Assembly: GCA_027488115.1 (NCBI GenBank)
Contig: JAIYCG010000044.1
Location: forward strand, 240,486 to 304,485
Length of the DNA: 64,000 bases
Reading direction: 5' to 3'
Source of the DNA: Comamonadaceae bacterium
GTDB lineage: Bacteria; Pseudomonadota; Gammaproteobacteria; Burkholderiales; Burkholderiaceae_C
The notes beneath the pieces are model-generated. The model did not search any database. It saw nothing but the letters and a program-made list of their open reading frames with translations, and was not told where the DNA came from. Within the stretch, counting starts at the first letter, position 1, and each line of letters starts with the position of its first letter. This document shows, one piece after another, positions 51,090-59,827 of this stretch. A program made the translations under genes and the position numbers.

Positions 51090-53444
51090 ATGAACGCGCC
51101 CATTTCTTTGCACAATTTGTTGCCCGTTTCGGGCATTCAGCAAGGTACCGATGTCATTCATGAGTCTGCCCATTTGCATGTGACCGGCAGCGCCACTTTC
51201 ACAGACGACATGCCTGAGTTGGCGGGTACTTTGTATGCCGCGATCATCAAGTCACCAGTGGCACACGGTGAACTCATTGGCGATGGCATTGACCGCGAAG
51301 CCATTTTGAAAGAACACGGCGTGGTAGCGGTCTACACGGCCAAAGACATTCCTGGCGAAAACAATTGCGGCCCTATTGTTCACGACGACCCCTTCTTGGC
51401 CGTCGGCAAAGTTGAATTTTTGGGTCAGGCGGTGGCTGTGGTGGTAGCGCGCGAAATGTTGTATGCCCGCGAAGCAGCGCACAAAGCCAAAGTGTTGGTG
51501 AAAGAACTGCCGCCTATTCTGACCATTGACGAAGCCATGGCGGCGCAAAGTTTTGTCATGCCCCCCAAGGGCATTACCCGTGGCAATGCCTCAGAAGCCA
51601 TAGCCAAAGCGCCCCGCAAAGTGAAGGGCAGCACCGAAACGGGCCAGCAAGAGCAGTTCTACATGGAAGGCCAAATTACGTACGCGGTGCCGCGTGAAGA
51701 TGGCCAACTCACTTTGTATTCGTCAACGCAACACCCTGACGGCAACCAGAGAGAGGCTGCTGCTGCCTTGAACTTGAGCACCAACGATGTCGAAGTGATT
51801 TGCCGTCGAATGGGGGGTGGCTTTGGCGGCAAAGAAGGCAATGCCAGCATTTTCAGTCAGAGCGCTGCTTTGGCTGCATTCAAACTGCAAAAGCCGGTTA
51901 AGTTGCGCGTGAACCGCGATGACGACATGATGATCACGGGCAAGCGCCACGACTTCCGCATTGATTACGAAGTGGGCTACGACGATGAAGGTCATATTTT
52001 GGGTGCCGACATCACCTTGTTATCGCGTTGCGGTTACAGCACCGACTACTCAGGCCCCGTGAATGACCGCGCTTGTTTGCACATCGACAACTGCTACTAC
52101 ATTCCTAACTTAAAACTCATCAGCCACCGCTGCAAAACCAACACCCAAAGCGCTACGGCCTTCCGCGGTTTTGGTGGCCCACAAGGCATGTTTGGCATTG
52201 AAACCATCATCGAGCAAATTGCCAACGACATTGGCAAAGATCCCTTGGATGTTCGCATGCTCAACATCTACCAAGACCCTGCTGTGTCTGGCAACCCTGC
52301 CACCATGGTGACGCAATATGGCCAAACCATTGCTGATTGGGTGGGCGACAAGGTCATCGCCCAAGTGGCCTCAGAGGCCAAGTACCGCGAGCGTCGCGAA
52401 AGTGTCAATGCGTTCAACAAAGTGAACAAGCGCCGCAAGCGTGGTTTGGCTTTAGTGCCTTTAAAGTTTGGTATCAGCTTTACCGCAACCATGTTGAACC
52501 AAGGGGGGGCCTTGCTCAACATCTACATGGACGGCTCAGTCAGCGTCAACCATGGCGGCACTGAAATGGGTCAGGGCCTGAATACCAAAATGGCTCAAGT
52601 GTGTGCCGATGGTTTGGGCATCGATTTGTCGTATGTTCGCGTCACTGGCACCGACACGCAAAAGGTACCCAATGCATCTGCCACGTCTGCATCAAGCGGC
52701 GCTGACATCAATGGCGCTGCCATCATGAATGCAACGGCCCAAATGCGTGCACGTCTTGCACCTGTGGCTGCCAACATGCTGGGTTGCAAAGACACCGAAG
52801 TGAACTTTGCCAATAGCATGGCCCATGGTGGTGGCAAGTCGGTTGAATGGACGGCAGTGGCCAAGCAAGCTTGGCTTGACCGTGTGGGCCTGTCAGTGGC
52901 AGGCTTCTACATGACGCCTGAAATTAAATATGACTTTGCCACGCTGACTGGCCACGCGTTTTATTACTACTGCTACGGCGCATCGGTCAGCGAAGTGGAA
53001 ATTGACACTCGCACTGGCGAGTATTGGATCAAAGCCGTAGACATTGTTCACGACGCTGGCAAGAGCATCAACCCCGCCATTGACAAAGGCCAAATTGAAG
53101 GCGGCTATGTGCAGGGCATGGGTTGGCTCACCATGGAAGAGTGCATCTGGGACAAAAAGGGCAAATTCCTGACACACGGCCCCAGCACCTACAAAATTCC
53201 AGTGGCAGGCGATATTCCTGAGCACTTTAATGTGACCCTGTTCGATGGCAGCAATTTGAAGCCAACTCCCTTTAACTCAAAGGCAGTGGGTGAGCCGCCC
53301 TTGATGCTGGCCTTGTCTACTTTCTTTGCCCTGCGCGATGCGGTCAGTGCCAGTGCCGATCACAAATCTGTGGTTCACATGAGCGCGCCTGCTACCCCCG
53401 AAAAGATTTTGATGAGCTGCGAGAAAGCCAAGTCGGCGGTTTAA
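51090..53444 (+). CDS. xdhB: Xanthine dehydrogenase large subunit XdhB (Mo cofactor)
   Basis: XdhB holds the molybdopterin cofactor and the site where hypoxanthine and xanthine are oxidised to urate. The 784-residue product has GGGFGGKEGN, TAFRGFGGPQG (with the active-site Arg and Gln regions), HGGTEMGQGL and SKAVGEPPLMLALSTF near the C-terminus with catalytic Glu. It starts 0 bases after xdhA. Length and motifs fit bacterial XDH. Confidence 0.95.
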   Translation: MNAPISLHNLLPVSGIQQGTDVIHESAHLHVTGSATFTDDMPELAGTLYAAIIKSPVAHGELIGDGIDREAILKEHGVVAVYTAKDIPGENNCGPIVHDDPFLAVGKVEFLGQAVAVVVAREMLYAREAAHKAKVLVKELPPILTIDEAMAAQSFVMPPKGITRGNASEAIAKAPRKVKGSTETGQQEQFYMEGQITYAVPREDGQLTLYSSTQHPDGNQREAAAALNLSTNDVEVICRRMGGGFGGKEGNASIFSQSAALAAFKLQKPVKLRVNRDDDMMITGKRHDFRIDYEVGYDDEGHILGADITLLSRCGYSTDYSGPVNDRACLHIDNCYYIPNLKLISHRCKTNTQSATAFRGFGGPQGMFGIETIIEQIANDIGKDPLDVRMLNIYQDPAVSGNPATMVTQYGQTIADWVGDKVIAQVASEAKYRERRESVNAFNKVNKRRKRGLALVPLKFGISFTATMLNQGGALLNIYMDGSVSVNHGGTEMGQGLNTKMAQVCADGLGIDLSYVRVTGTDTQKVPNASATSASSGADINGAAIMNATAQMRARLAPVAANMLGCKDTEVNFANSMAHGGGKSVEWTAVAKQAWLDRVGLSVAGFYMTPEIKYDFATLTGHAFYYYCYGASVSEVEIDTRTGEYWIKAVDIVHDAGKSINPAIDKGQIEGGYVQGMGWLTMEECIWDKKGKFLTHGPSTYKIPVAGDIPEHFNVTLFDGSNLKPTPFNSKAVGEPPLMLALSTFFALRDAVSASADHKSVVHMSAPATPEKILMSCEKAKSAV

Positions 53445-53448
53445 GGCT

Positions 53449-54009
53449 TCAGTCTTGACCCTCAGTCAGAGTGTCGAGTTGAAACTTGCCGCTTTTGTGC
53501 CACAGCCAAACGTCTGAATACACCACCTTGCCCAAATGAGCAGGGACAGGATAGGGCGCTGCTTGGCGTACGGTTTTTTCAATCTCTTTCATCACCTCTG
53601 GCGCATGACTTGGCGCGCGCACCCAATGGGTTCGGGTGACTTGGCCTTGCTTGTCTACTTCTACATCCAATACGCCTACAGCATGAAGCATGGGAGGCAA
53701 GCGCCCTTTAAAGATGCGGGCGCCATTGAGGGTGTAGAGGTGTTTGGCTGCATCAACTCTGTACTCGTGAGCCGTTCGCGCACTTGAAGTGGGCAATGGG
53801 GGTTTAGCGGGATTTGCAGGAAGCACCCATGGCTCAGCGGGTTTAGCCGGCACAGGTGCTTGGGTTAGCTTGGCAGGCGCTGACGGTGGTGAAATGGGCT
53901 GGGGTGGCGCGGGAGGTGGGCTGCTGCAAGCGCTGAGCCACAAAGCAAGCAAGCTTGCGGTGCAAACCGCGTAGGAAGATTTTAGAAAATGGGCGAGGGG
54001 GTGAGTCAT
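53449..54009 (-). CDS. Lipoprotein with TonB-like C-terminal domain
   Basis: The 186-residue product has a type II signal with lipobox LSAC-SS (Cys28), a proline/alanine-rich linker (about 31-75) and a TonB-like C-terminal domain (MLHAVGVLDVEVDKQGQVTR, about 107-126). The TonB-type spacer and domain suggest an envelope protein spanning the periplasm, but the lipid anchor is unlike the usual TonB inner-membrane helix. It lies opposite to the xdh genes, converging on xdhB (4 bases apart) and divergent from xdhC. A link to purine use is not shown. Confidence 0.6.
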   Translation of the reverse strand: MTHPLAHFLKSSYAVCTASLLALWLSACSSPPPAPPQPISPPSAPAKLTQAPVPAKPAEPWVLPANPAKPPLPTSSARTAHEYRVDAAKHLYTLNGARIFKGRLPPMLHAVGVLDVEVDKQGQVTRTHWVRAPSHAPEVMKEIEKTVRQAAPYPVPAHLGKVVYSDVWLWHKSGKFQLDTLTEGQD

Positions 54010-54094
54010 TGGGCAATGGCCTCCAAAACAACATGTGCCATTTTGTCACTGTACAGTGTGGTTTGAAAATTAATTGAATTGAAAGTAGAAGCAG

Positions 54095-54913
54095 GTGCAT
54101 TGGTCTTCCGCATTGAAATTGAAGTTGGCTCAGAAGCCAGCCATTTGGATCACGGTTCAACAAGCCCAAGGCTCGGTGCCGCGTGGCCAAGGTACCGTCA
54201 TGGCGGTGTTTGAGGATGAGTTTTTAGGCACCATTGGCGGCGGCCATCTTGAGTTTGAGGCCATTGCAGAATCTAAGCGTTATTTGAAAGATCCTTCAGT
54301 CGCGCAGGTTCTGCCACTGGAAAAACGATTTGCACTTGGACCCAGCTTGGGGCAATGTTGTGGCGGTGCTCTGGTGTTGAAATTCGAACGAGTGACTGCT
54401 TCTGATGAGCATCGTCTCAAAGCCATCTTGGCAGCACAAGCCCTTGAACAATGCCAGCCTGTGGCCTTGTTTGGCGGAGGCCATGTGGGCAAAGCCTTGG
54501 TCAAGGTTTTGGCGCCCTTGCCCTTTCATGTCAGGTGGATAGACAGTCGAGATGAAATTTTCCCCGTCGATGTAGCGCCCCAAGTGGTGTGTGAGCATTC
54601 CAATCCGGTGCATGCTGCCGTGCCCGATTTAGCGCCTAGGAGCCGAGTTCTCATTATGAGTTTCAGCCACGCAGAGGATTTGGATGTGGTGGCCGCATGC
54701 TTGAGACGCCAGCGAGATCAAAAAGACCTTCCCTACATAGGCCTCATTGGCAGTGCCACCAAGTGGGCCACTTTCAAGCGTCGCCTTGCAGAGCGCGGCT
54801 TTTCAGAAGCTGAGTGCCAACAGGTCACGTGCCCCATTGGCGTGCCAGGCATTGAGGGCAAAGAGCCTGAGGTGATTGCGGTTGCCGTGGCCGCTCAACT
54901 TTTGCAAGTCTAA
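54095..54913 (+). CDS. xdhC: Xanthine dehydrogenase maturation factor XdhC
   Basis: XdhC binds molybdenum cofactor and inserts its sulfurated form into XdhB. The 272-residue product has an N-terminal XdhC-CoxI domain with QQAQGSVPRGQGTVMAVF and GTIGGGHLE, the GQCCGGALVL cysteine pair, and a Rossmann domain with LFGGGHVGKALVKVL. The C-terminus has GLIGSATKWATFKRRL and CPIGVPGIEGKEPEVIAVAV, typical of the family. It is split from xdhAB by the TonB-like lipoprotein gene. The puuD operator begins at the base after its stop. Confidence 0.94.
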   Translation: MHWSSALKLKLAQKPAIWITVQQAQGSVPRGQGTVMAVFEDEFLGTIGGGHLEFEAIAESKRYLKDPSVAQVLPLEKRFALGPSLGQCCGGALVLKFERVTASDEHRLKAILAAQALEQCQPVALFGGGHVGKALVKVLAPLPFHVRWIDSRDEIFPVDVAPQVVCEHSNPVHAAVPDLAPRSRVLIMSFSHAEDLDVVAACLRRQRDQKDLPYIGLIGSATKWATFKRRLAERGFSEAECQQVTCPIGVPGIEGKEPEVIAVAVAAQLLQV

Positions 54914-54929
54914 AAATTGTATACACTTC
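54914..54929 (+). promoter_or_regulatory. GntR-type operator, copy 3
   Basis: AAATTGTATACACTTC is another copy of the palindrome, directly after the xdhC stop and 25 bases before the puuD ATG. It differs at two positions from the perfect site. Confidence 0.65.
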
Positions 54930-54953
54930 GGTAAACAGTTCGGAGCCGCATTG

Positions 54954-56174
54954 ATGGAAGCGTATTTGCTAGATTGGGTTAATTTGCTGCTGCGGTGGGT
55001 CCATGTGATTACCGTGATTGCTTGGATTGGCTCGTCTTTTTACTTTGTCTTCTTAGACAACAACCTTTTGAAACCCAATTCCCCCGACTTGCTCGAAAAA
55101 GGGGTGGACGGTGCCATGTGGGCTGTGCACGGGGGTGGTTTTTACAACCCTCAAAAATACATGGTGGCGCCTCAAAAAATCCATACCAAACTGCATTGGT
55201 TTTATTGGGAAAGTTATTCCTCTTGGTTAACAGGCTTTGCCTTGTTCACCGTTTTGTATTTGTTCAACGCCAGCACCTACCTCATTGACAAATCACTGAT
55301 GGATTGGTCGCCCGCTGCAGCCATCACGGCGGCGTTGAGTTTTTTTGTGGTTTTTTGGTTCGTGTACGACGCCATTTGCCGCTTGTTTGGATTTCGCAAA
55401 AACGGCGAATTGATTGTGGCCACACTCATGCTGTGCGTGGTGGCTTTTGCCTCTTGGTTGGCTTGTCAATTGTTTGCAGGCCGGGCGGCCTTCTTGTTGG
55501 TGGGCGCCATGATTGCCACGGCCATGAGTGCCAATGTGTTTGTTTGGATCATTCCTGGCCAACGCAAAGTGGTGGCAGCCATGACGTCTGGCGAGAAATA
55601 CGACGCCATGTCCTTGGCCATTCATGGCAAGCGAGGAAAGCAACGCAGTGTGCACAACACCTATTTCACATTGCCCGTCATATTTGCCATGCTGAGCAAT
55701 CACTACAGTTTCTTGTACACGCATCCACAGCGTTGGCTCATCTTGTTTGTCATGATGTTTGCGGGCGCCCTGATCCGTCAGTTCTTTGTGCAACGCCATG
55801 GCTACCACTTAGGTCGGGCAAGAAATCCTTGGCCTTTTGCTGCCGTGGGTGTGGTGCTCATTTTGGCTGTCATTGCGGCCATGGCACCGTGGGGCGCCAA
55901 AGATGCTGCGCCTAAAGCGCAAGCCACACCTGCTACTTTTGCACAAGTGAAATCGGTCATTGACCAGCGCTGCCTGAGTTGCCATGGCGAGCGGGTTCAA
56001 ATGAAAAATGTTCGTTTGGACACTTCACAAAGCATCAAGCTCCATGCGCAAAATGTTTATCAGCAAGTGAGTGTGACGCAGCAAATGCCTATGAACAACG
56101 CCACAGGCATCACGCCTGAAGAAAGGCAAATTGTGGCCAGTTGGTATTTGGCTGGCGCCAAAATAGATGAGTAA
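54954..56174 (+). CDS. puuD: Membrane urate hydroxylase PuuD with cytochrome c domain
   Basis: PuuD oxidises urate to 5-hydroxyisourate in the membrane and passes electrons to a cytochrome. From ATG at 54954 (MEAYLLDWVN) the product has 406 residues. About eight membrane helices span residues 10-310, and a C-terminal cytochrome c domain has CLSCH (Cys340, Cys343, His344) with a methionine in QQMPMNN. Heme attachment depends on the ccm system also in this window. The start lies 25 bases after the GntR-type operator, with a GGAG site. Confidence 0.93.
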   Translation: MEAYLLDWVNLLLRWVHVITVIAWIGSSFYFVFLDNNLLKPNSPDLLEKGVDGAMWAVHGGGFYNPQKYMVAPQKIHTKLHWFYWESYSSWLTGFALFTVLYLFNASTYLIDKSLMDWSPAAAITAALSFFVVFWFVYDAICRLFGFRKNGELIVATLMLCVVAFASWLACQLFAGRAAFLLVGAMIATAMSANVFVWIIPGQRKVVAAMTSGEKYDAMSLAIHGKRGKQRSVHNTYFTLPVIFAMLSNHYSFLYTHPQRWLILFVMMFAGALIRQFFVQRHGYHLGRARNPWPFAAVGVVLILAVIAAMAPWGAKDAAPKAQATPATFAQVKSVIDQRCLSCHGERVQMKNVRLDTSQSIKLHAQNVYQQVSVTQQMPMNNATGITPEERQIVASWYLAGAKIDE

Positions 56175-56245
56175 TTGGGCGCTTTGATTGAGTTCTTTGA
56201 GTGGGTCCTGTCAATCAGCCCACGCCGTCAGTTCTCTTCATCACT

Positions 56246-57661
56246 TTATCGACCTGCGGCCAGTTGAACGGCAAACTTGTTGTGTCGTTCAATCACATTG
56301 CTCAGGTCAACACTGGCCAACTGACCTTCACTGACCACCACGCGGCCATTGACCACGGTGTAAGCGGCTGGCGCGCTGGCACACAGCATGAGACTGCCTA
56401 TGGCATCGTGCACAGCGCCGCCCGCAAAACTTAAATTGCGCAGGTCAAACAAGGCCATGTCGGCACACCATCCAACACCAAGTTGACCGATGTCCTTGCG
56501 ACCCAATACTTCAGCGCCGCCACGCGTGGCCAAACGCAAGGCATCGCGTGCCGTCATTTCCATGGGCGCTGTGTCGCAACCAAAAATGGTTTTGCCTTCT
56601 GCATTCAATCGGGGGCCCTCCAGTGATTTTCTGAGGCGCGCCAACAACATGGCCTGACGCGCTTCGTTCACCATGTGGGCGGCATCGTTGCTGGCGCTGC
56701 CATCAACGCCCAAGCCCACCGGCACGCCCGCTTCAATCATTTTTCGAACAGGTGCAATGCCGCTGGCCAGACGCATGTTGCTACAAGGGCAGTGCGCAAT
56801 GCCTGTGCGAGTGGCTGCAAAAAGCGAGATGCCTTCATCGTCCAATTTCACACAGTGAGCGTGCCACACATCGTGTCCCAACCAGCCCAAATCTTCTGCG
56901 TATTGCGTGGGTGTGCGATTGAATTTCTCGAGGCTGTAAGCAATGTCATGGTCATTTTCTGCCAGATGCGTGTGAAGGCGCACGCCATAGTGCCTGGCCA
57001 TCTCGGCAGACAAACGCATGAGGTCTTGGCTGACACTGAAGGGCGAGCAGGGGGCTACCGCCACTTGTGTCATGGCACCGTGCGAAGCATAGTGGTAGCG
57101 CTCGATCAGGCGCTGAGTGTCCTTGAGGATGGCATCTTCTTGCTCCACCACGTTATCGGGCGGTAAGCCTCCCTTGGACTGGCCCACACTCATGCTGCCG
57201 CGTGTGGCCACAAAACGCATGCCAATTTCTTGGGCAGCGGCAATGCAATCGTCTAGTTTCACGCCATTGGGGTAGATGTACAAGTGGTCGCTGCTGGTGG
57301 TGCACCCTGACAACAACAACTCGGCCATGGCGGTTTGGGTGCTGGCGTAAATCATGTCGGGTTGCAGGCCTGCCCAAATGGGATAAAGACCTGTGAGCCA
57401 GCTAAAAAGTTCGGCGTTTTGAACACCTGGAATGGCACGTGTGAGGCTTTGCGACATGTGATGGTGCGTATTGACCATGCCTGGAATGACGACATGGTGC
57501 TCGGCCTGAATCACCCGATCGGCCGTGTGAGGCAGTTGGCTTGCTGGGCCAATGGCCTCAATCCGCTTGTCTCTGACAAAGACAGAGGCGTTGCGAAGTT
57601 CATCGCCGGCGTCGTTGAGCGTGGCAATGGTGTGAGCGTTGTGAATAAGCAAGGTGGTCAT
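56246..57661 (-). CDS. 8-oxoguanine deaminase-like amidohydrolase
   Basis: This 471-residue metal-dependent hydrolase belongs to the TRZ/ATZ group of the amidohydrolase superfamily. It has the metal motif MVNTHHHMSQSL, GVRLHTHLAEND, WHAHCVKLD and the SNMRLASG and GLGVDGSASND segments. The pattern fits enzymes that deaminate 8-oxoguanine to urate, which would feed PuuD directly. Guanine deaminase is a less likely alternative. It is convergent with puuD (71 bases) and divergent from the glycerate kinase gene. Confidence 0.8.
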   Translation of the reverse strand: MTTLLIHNAHTIATLNDAGDELRNASVFVRDKRIEAIGPASQLPHTADRVIQAEHHVVIPGMVNTHHHMSQSLTRAIPGVQNAELFSWLTGLYPIWAGLQPDMIYASTQTAMAELLLSGCTTSSDHLYIYPNGVKLDDCIAAAQEIGMRFVATRGSMSVGQSKGGLPPDNVVEQEDAILKDTQRLIERYHYASHGAMTQVAVAPCSPFSVSQDLMRLSAEMARHYGVRLHTHLAENDHDIAYSLEKFNRTPTQYAEDLGWLGHDVWHAHCVKLDDEGISLFAATRTGIAHCPCSNMRLASGIAPVRKMIEAGVPVGLGVDGSASNDAAHMVNEARQAMLLARLRKSLEGPRLNAEGKTIFGCDTAPMEMTARDALRLATRGGAEVLGRKDIGQLGVGWCADMALFDLRNLSFAGGAVHDAIGSLMLCASAPAAYTVVNGRVVVSEGQLASVDLSNVIERHNKFAVQLAAGR

Positions 57662-57721
57662 AAGGATGATTTTGCATGAAGAAATTGCAGGTGCCCATGG
57701 CAGGCACTACACTCTGACATC

Positions 57722-59068
57722 ATGACTTCTAAGTACCATCTGGACAGCGATATTCAGCAAAATCCAAGGGCCTTTTTAAGGCAATTGTTTGATCAGGCTG
57801 TTCAAAGGGCCTTGCCACTTCACAACACGCCCGCCTTTTTACCCCAACCGCCCAAGGGCCGAACATTGGTGTTGGGCGCTGGCAAGGCTGCAGGTGCCAT
57901 GGCCCATGCGGTGGAAGCTTTGTGGCCTCTAGATGCCCCTTTGTCTGGCATGGTGGTGACACGTTACGGCCATACACCCAAGAGGCCTGATGGCGTGCCT
58001 GAGCGACTGAAAATTGTGGAAGCCTCTCACCCCGTGCCTGATGCCGCAGGTTTGGCCGCTGCCGAAGAAATTTTGTCACTCACGCAAGGTCTGACCCAAG
58101 ATGATTTGGTGCTGTGCCTCATTTCAGGTGGGGGTTCGGCTTTGTTGACCTTGCCTGCGGACGGTTTAAGCTTGACAGAAAAACAAGCCATCAATCAGGC
58201 CTTGCTCAAAAGTGGCGCCAACATCGGTGAAATGAATTGCGTTAGAAAGCATTTGTCGCGCATCAAAGGCGGCCGTTTGGCGGCCGCTTGTGCGCCGGCG
58301 CAAGTGCTTACCTTGGCCATTAGCGATGTGCCTGGCGATGACCCCTCCGTCATTGCCAGTGGCCCCACAGTGCCAGACGCCACCAGCTGTGCAGATGCCC
58401 TGCAAATTTTGATGCGCTATCACATTGAAATTTCAAACGATGTGCTGGCGGCGCTTCAAAATGCAACATGGGAATCACCCAAACCCATGGACCCTGTGTT
58501 TCAACGAAGCACGGTGCATCTCATTGCGACACCCCAGCAATCTTTGTTGGCCGCGGCCAGCTTGGCAGAGTCAAAAGGACTGAGGGCCTATGTGTTGAGC
58601 GATGAAATTGAAGGAGAGTCTCGCGAAGTGGGCAAAGTACATGCTGCGCTTGCGCGCGCCAGTGCAAAAGGTCATGGGCCCTTTATCAAGCCCTGCGTTA
58701 TTTTGAGTGGCGGCGAAACCACCGTCACCGTTCGGGCATCCAAGTCCGACAAGGCTGACGCCAAAAACCGCGAGGGGCGTGGCGGCAGAGCCGGGGAGTT
58801 TTGCATGGGCTTGGCGCAAGCTTTGCAGGGCCAAGACAATGTTTGGGCACTCGCGGCCGATACCGATGGCATCGATGGCATTGAAGACAACGCGGGAGCG
58901 TTGGTCACGCCAGATACCCTTGCAAGAGCGGCTCAAATTGGCTTGAATTTGGACGAACACTTGGCTTTCAATGACGCCTACGGCTATTTTCAGGCCCTGA
59001 ATGATTTGGTTTTTTCTGGGCCAACGCACACCAATGTGAATGACTTTCGCGCCATTTTGGTGCTGTGA
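57722..59068 (+). CDS. Glycerate kinase (class II, MOFRL type)
   Basis: The 448-residue product has the DUF4147/glycerate kinase N-domain with VLGAGKAAGAMAHAVEAL, ISGGGSALLTLP and the LAISDVPGDDPSVIASGPT segment, and a C-terminal MOFRL domain (CVILSGGETTVTV and GGRAGEFCMGLAQAL). It phosphorylates glycerate to 2-phosphoglycerate. In this cluster it can assimilate glyoxylate released from ureidoglycolate, after conversion to tartronate semialdehyde and glycerate by genes not seen here. It is often annotated ttuD/hydroxypyruvate reductase, which is misleading. Confidence 0.88.
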   Translation: MTSKYHLDSDIQQNPRAFLRQLFDQAVQRALPLHNTPAFLPQPPKGRTLVLGAGKAAGAMAHAVEALWPLDAPLSGMVVTRYGHTPKRPDGVPERLKIVEASHPVPDAAGLAAAEEILSLTQGLTQDDLVLCLISGGGSALLTLPADGLSLTEKQAINQALLKSGANIGEMNCVRKHLSRIKGGRLAAACAPAQVLTLAISDVPGDDPSVIASGPTVPDATSCADALQILMRYHIEISNDVLAALQNATWESPKPMDPVFQRSTVHLIATPQQSLLAAASLAESKGLRAYVLSDEIEGESREVGKVHAALARASAKGHGPFIKPCVILSGGETTVTVRASKSDKADAKNREGRGGRAGEFCMGLAQALQGQDNVWALAADTDGIDGIEDNAGALVTPDTLARAAQIGLNLDEHLAFNDAYGYFQALNDLVFSGPTHTNVNDFRAILVL

Positions 59069-59075
59069 ACATGTA

Positions 59076-59089
59076 TTGATTTGCGTCAA
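59076..59089 (+). promoter_or_regulatory. FNR/DNR-type box before the Crp/Fnr gene
   Basis: TTGATTTGCGTCAA matches TTGAT-N4-ATCAA with one change (GTCAA). It ends 35 bases before the ATG of the Crp/Fnr-family gene, which suggests autoregulation. It also follows the glycerate kinase stop by 7 bases. Confidence 0.5.
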
Positions 59090-59124
59090 CGCGGAGGGCA
59101 CCAGCCTCTGGCAAATTGGAGCCC

Positions 59125-59757
59125 ATGTTGAATCGTGTTCCAACCCCTGTTCCTGTTCCTGTACCAACACAAGAAGTCCCTTGCGGCACAGTCCTCTTGC
59201 GCCGAGGCCAGGTTGCCAGCAGAGCGCTTCATCTGCTCAGTGGCCGCGTTGCCTTTGGAGTGATCGAGCAGGGGGTTTTGGTACACCAATTGGGCGCTGT
59301 TGAAGGCCCATTTTGGTTGGAGTCTGCGGCGGCCATGTTGGGTCTTCCGCATGCAGTAGATGCCTTGACTGAAAGCCCGGTCACGCTTCAAACCATGCCA
59401 CTTGGACAATTCAAAAGTTATCTCAAAAAATTACCCGAGCCTGTACACACTTGGCTACTTGATTTGGCCAAGGCCCAAAGGCAACAAATTGAAGTGGCCG
59501 TTAGCCGCTTGGCCAAAGATGCCGACGCTCGATTGGCAGAGTGGTTGTTAAGGCATGCAGAGCCCGCAGACGCTCAGGGCACTTTGGCTGTGGTTTTGCG
59601 AGACAGAAAACGGCTGATCGCGGCGCAACTGGGAATTGCGCCTGAAACCTTGTCTCGCGTTCTGAAACAGTTGCGAGATCGCAAACTGATCAGTGGCGGT
59701 GGTCGGATATTGAACTTGCTTGACCCAAGCGGATTACAGTCTTTGGCAGGTATTTAG
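59125..59757 (+). CDS. Crp/Fnr-family transcriptional regulator
   Basis: From ATG at 59125 (a TTG 9 bases earlier is less likely) the product has 210 residues. A Pro/Val-rich N-terminal segment (PTPVPVPVPTQE) precedes a cyclic-nucleotide-like beta domain, then a long dimer helix and a winged helix. The recognition helix has ETLSR, the E-x-x-S-R arrangement of FNR that binds TTGAT boxes. There are no clustered N-terminal cysteines for an iron-sulfur cluster, so it is a DNR-like or redox-indifferent type. A GGAG ribosome site lies upstream. It precedes the purine-type ABC importer. Confidence 0.85.
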   Translation: MLNRVPTPVPVPVPTQEVPCGTVLLRRGQVASRALHLLSGRVAFGVIEQGVLVHQLGAVEGPFWLESAAAMLGLPHAVDALTESPVTLQTMPLGQFKSYLKKLPEPVHTWLLDLAKAQRQQIEVAVSRLAKDADARLAEWLLRHAEPADAQGTLAVVLRDRKRLIAAQLGIAPETLSRVLKQLRDRKLISGGGRILNLLDPSGLQSLAGI

Positions 59758-59827
59758 GCTCATTCGCTTTCCATAGGCTAAAAGACGTCTCAAAGCTCGA
59801 TAGAATTTGTCGAACTAAGAGAAATCC

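Noticed and set aside
58571..59170. 199-codon minus-strand frame
   Set aside because: It is antisense to the glycerate kinase MOFRL domain and the regulator start, without recognisable motif.
59138..59175. CCTGTTCCTGTTCCTGTACC short tandem repeat
   Set aside because: It is a coding repeat for the Pro-Val linker at the regulator's N-terminus, too short to be a separate element.
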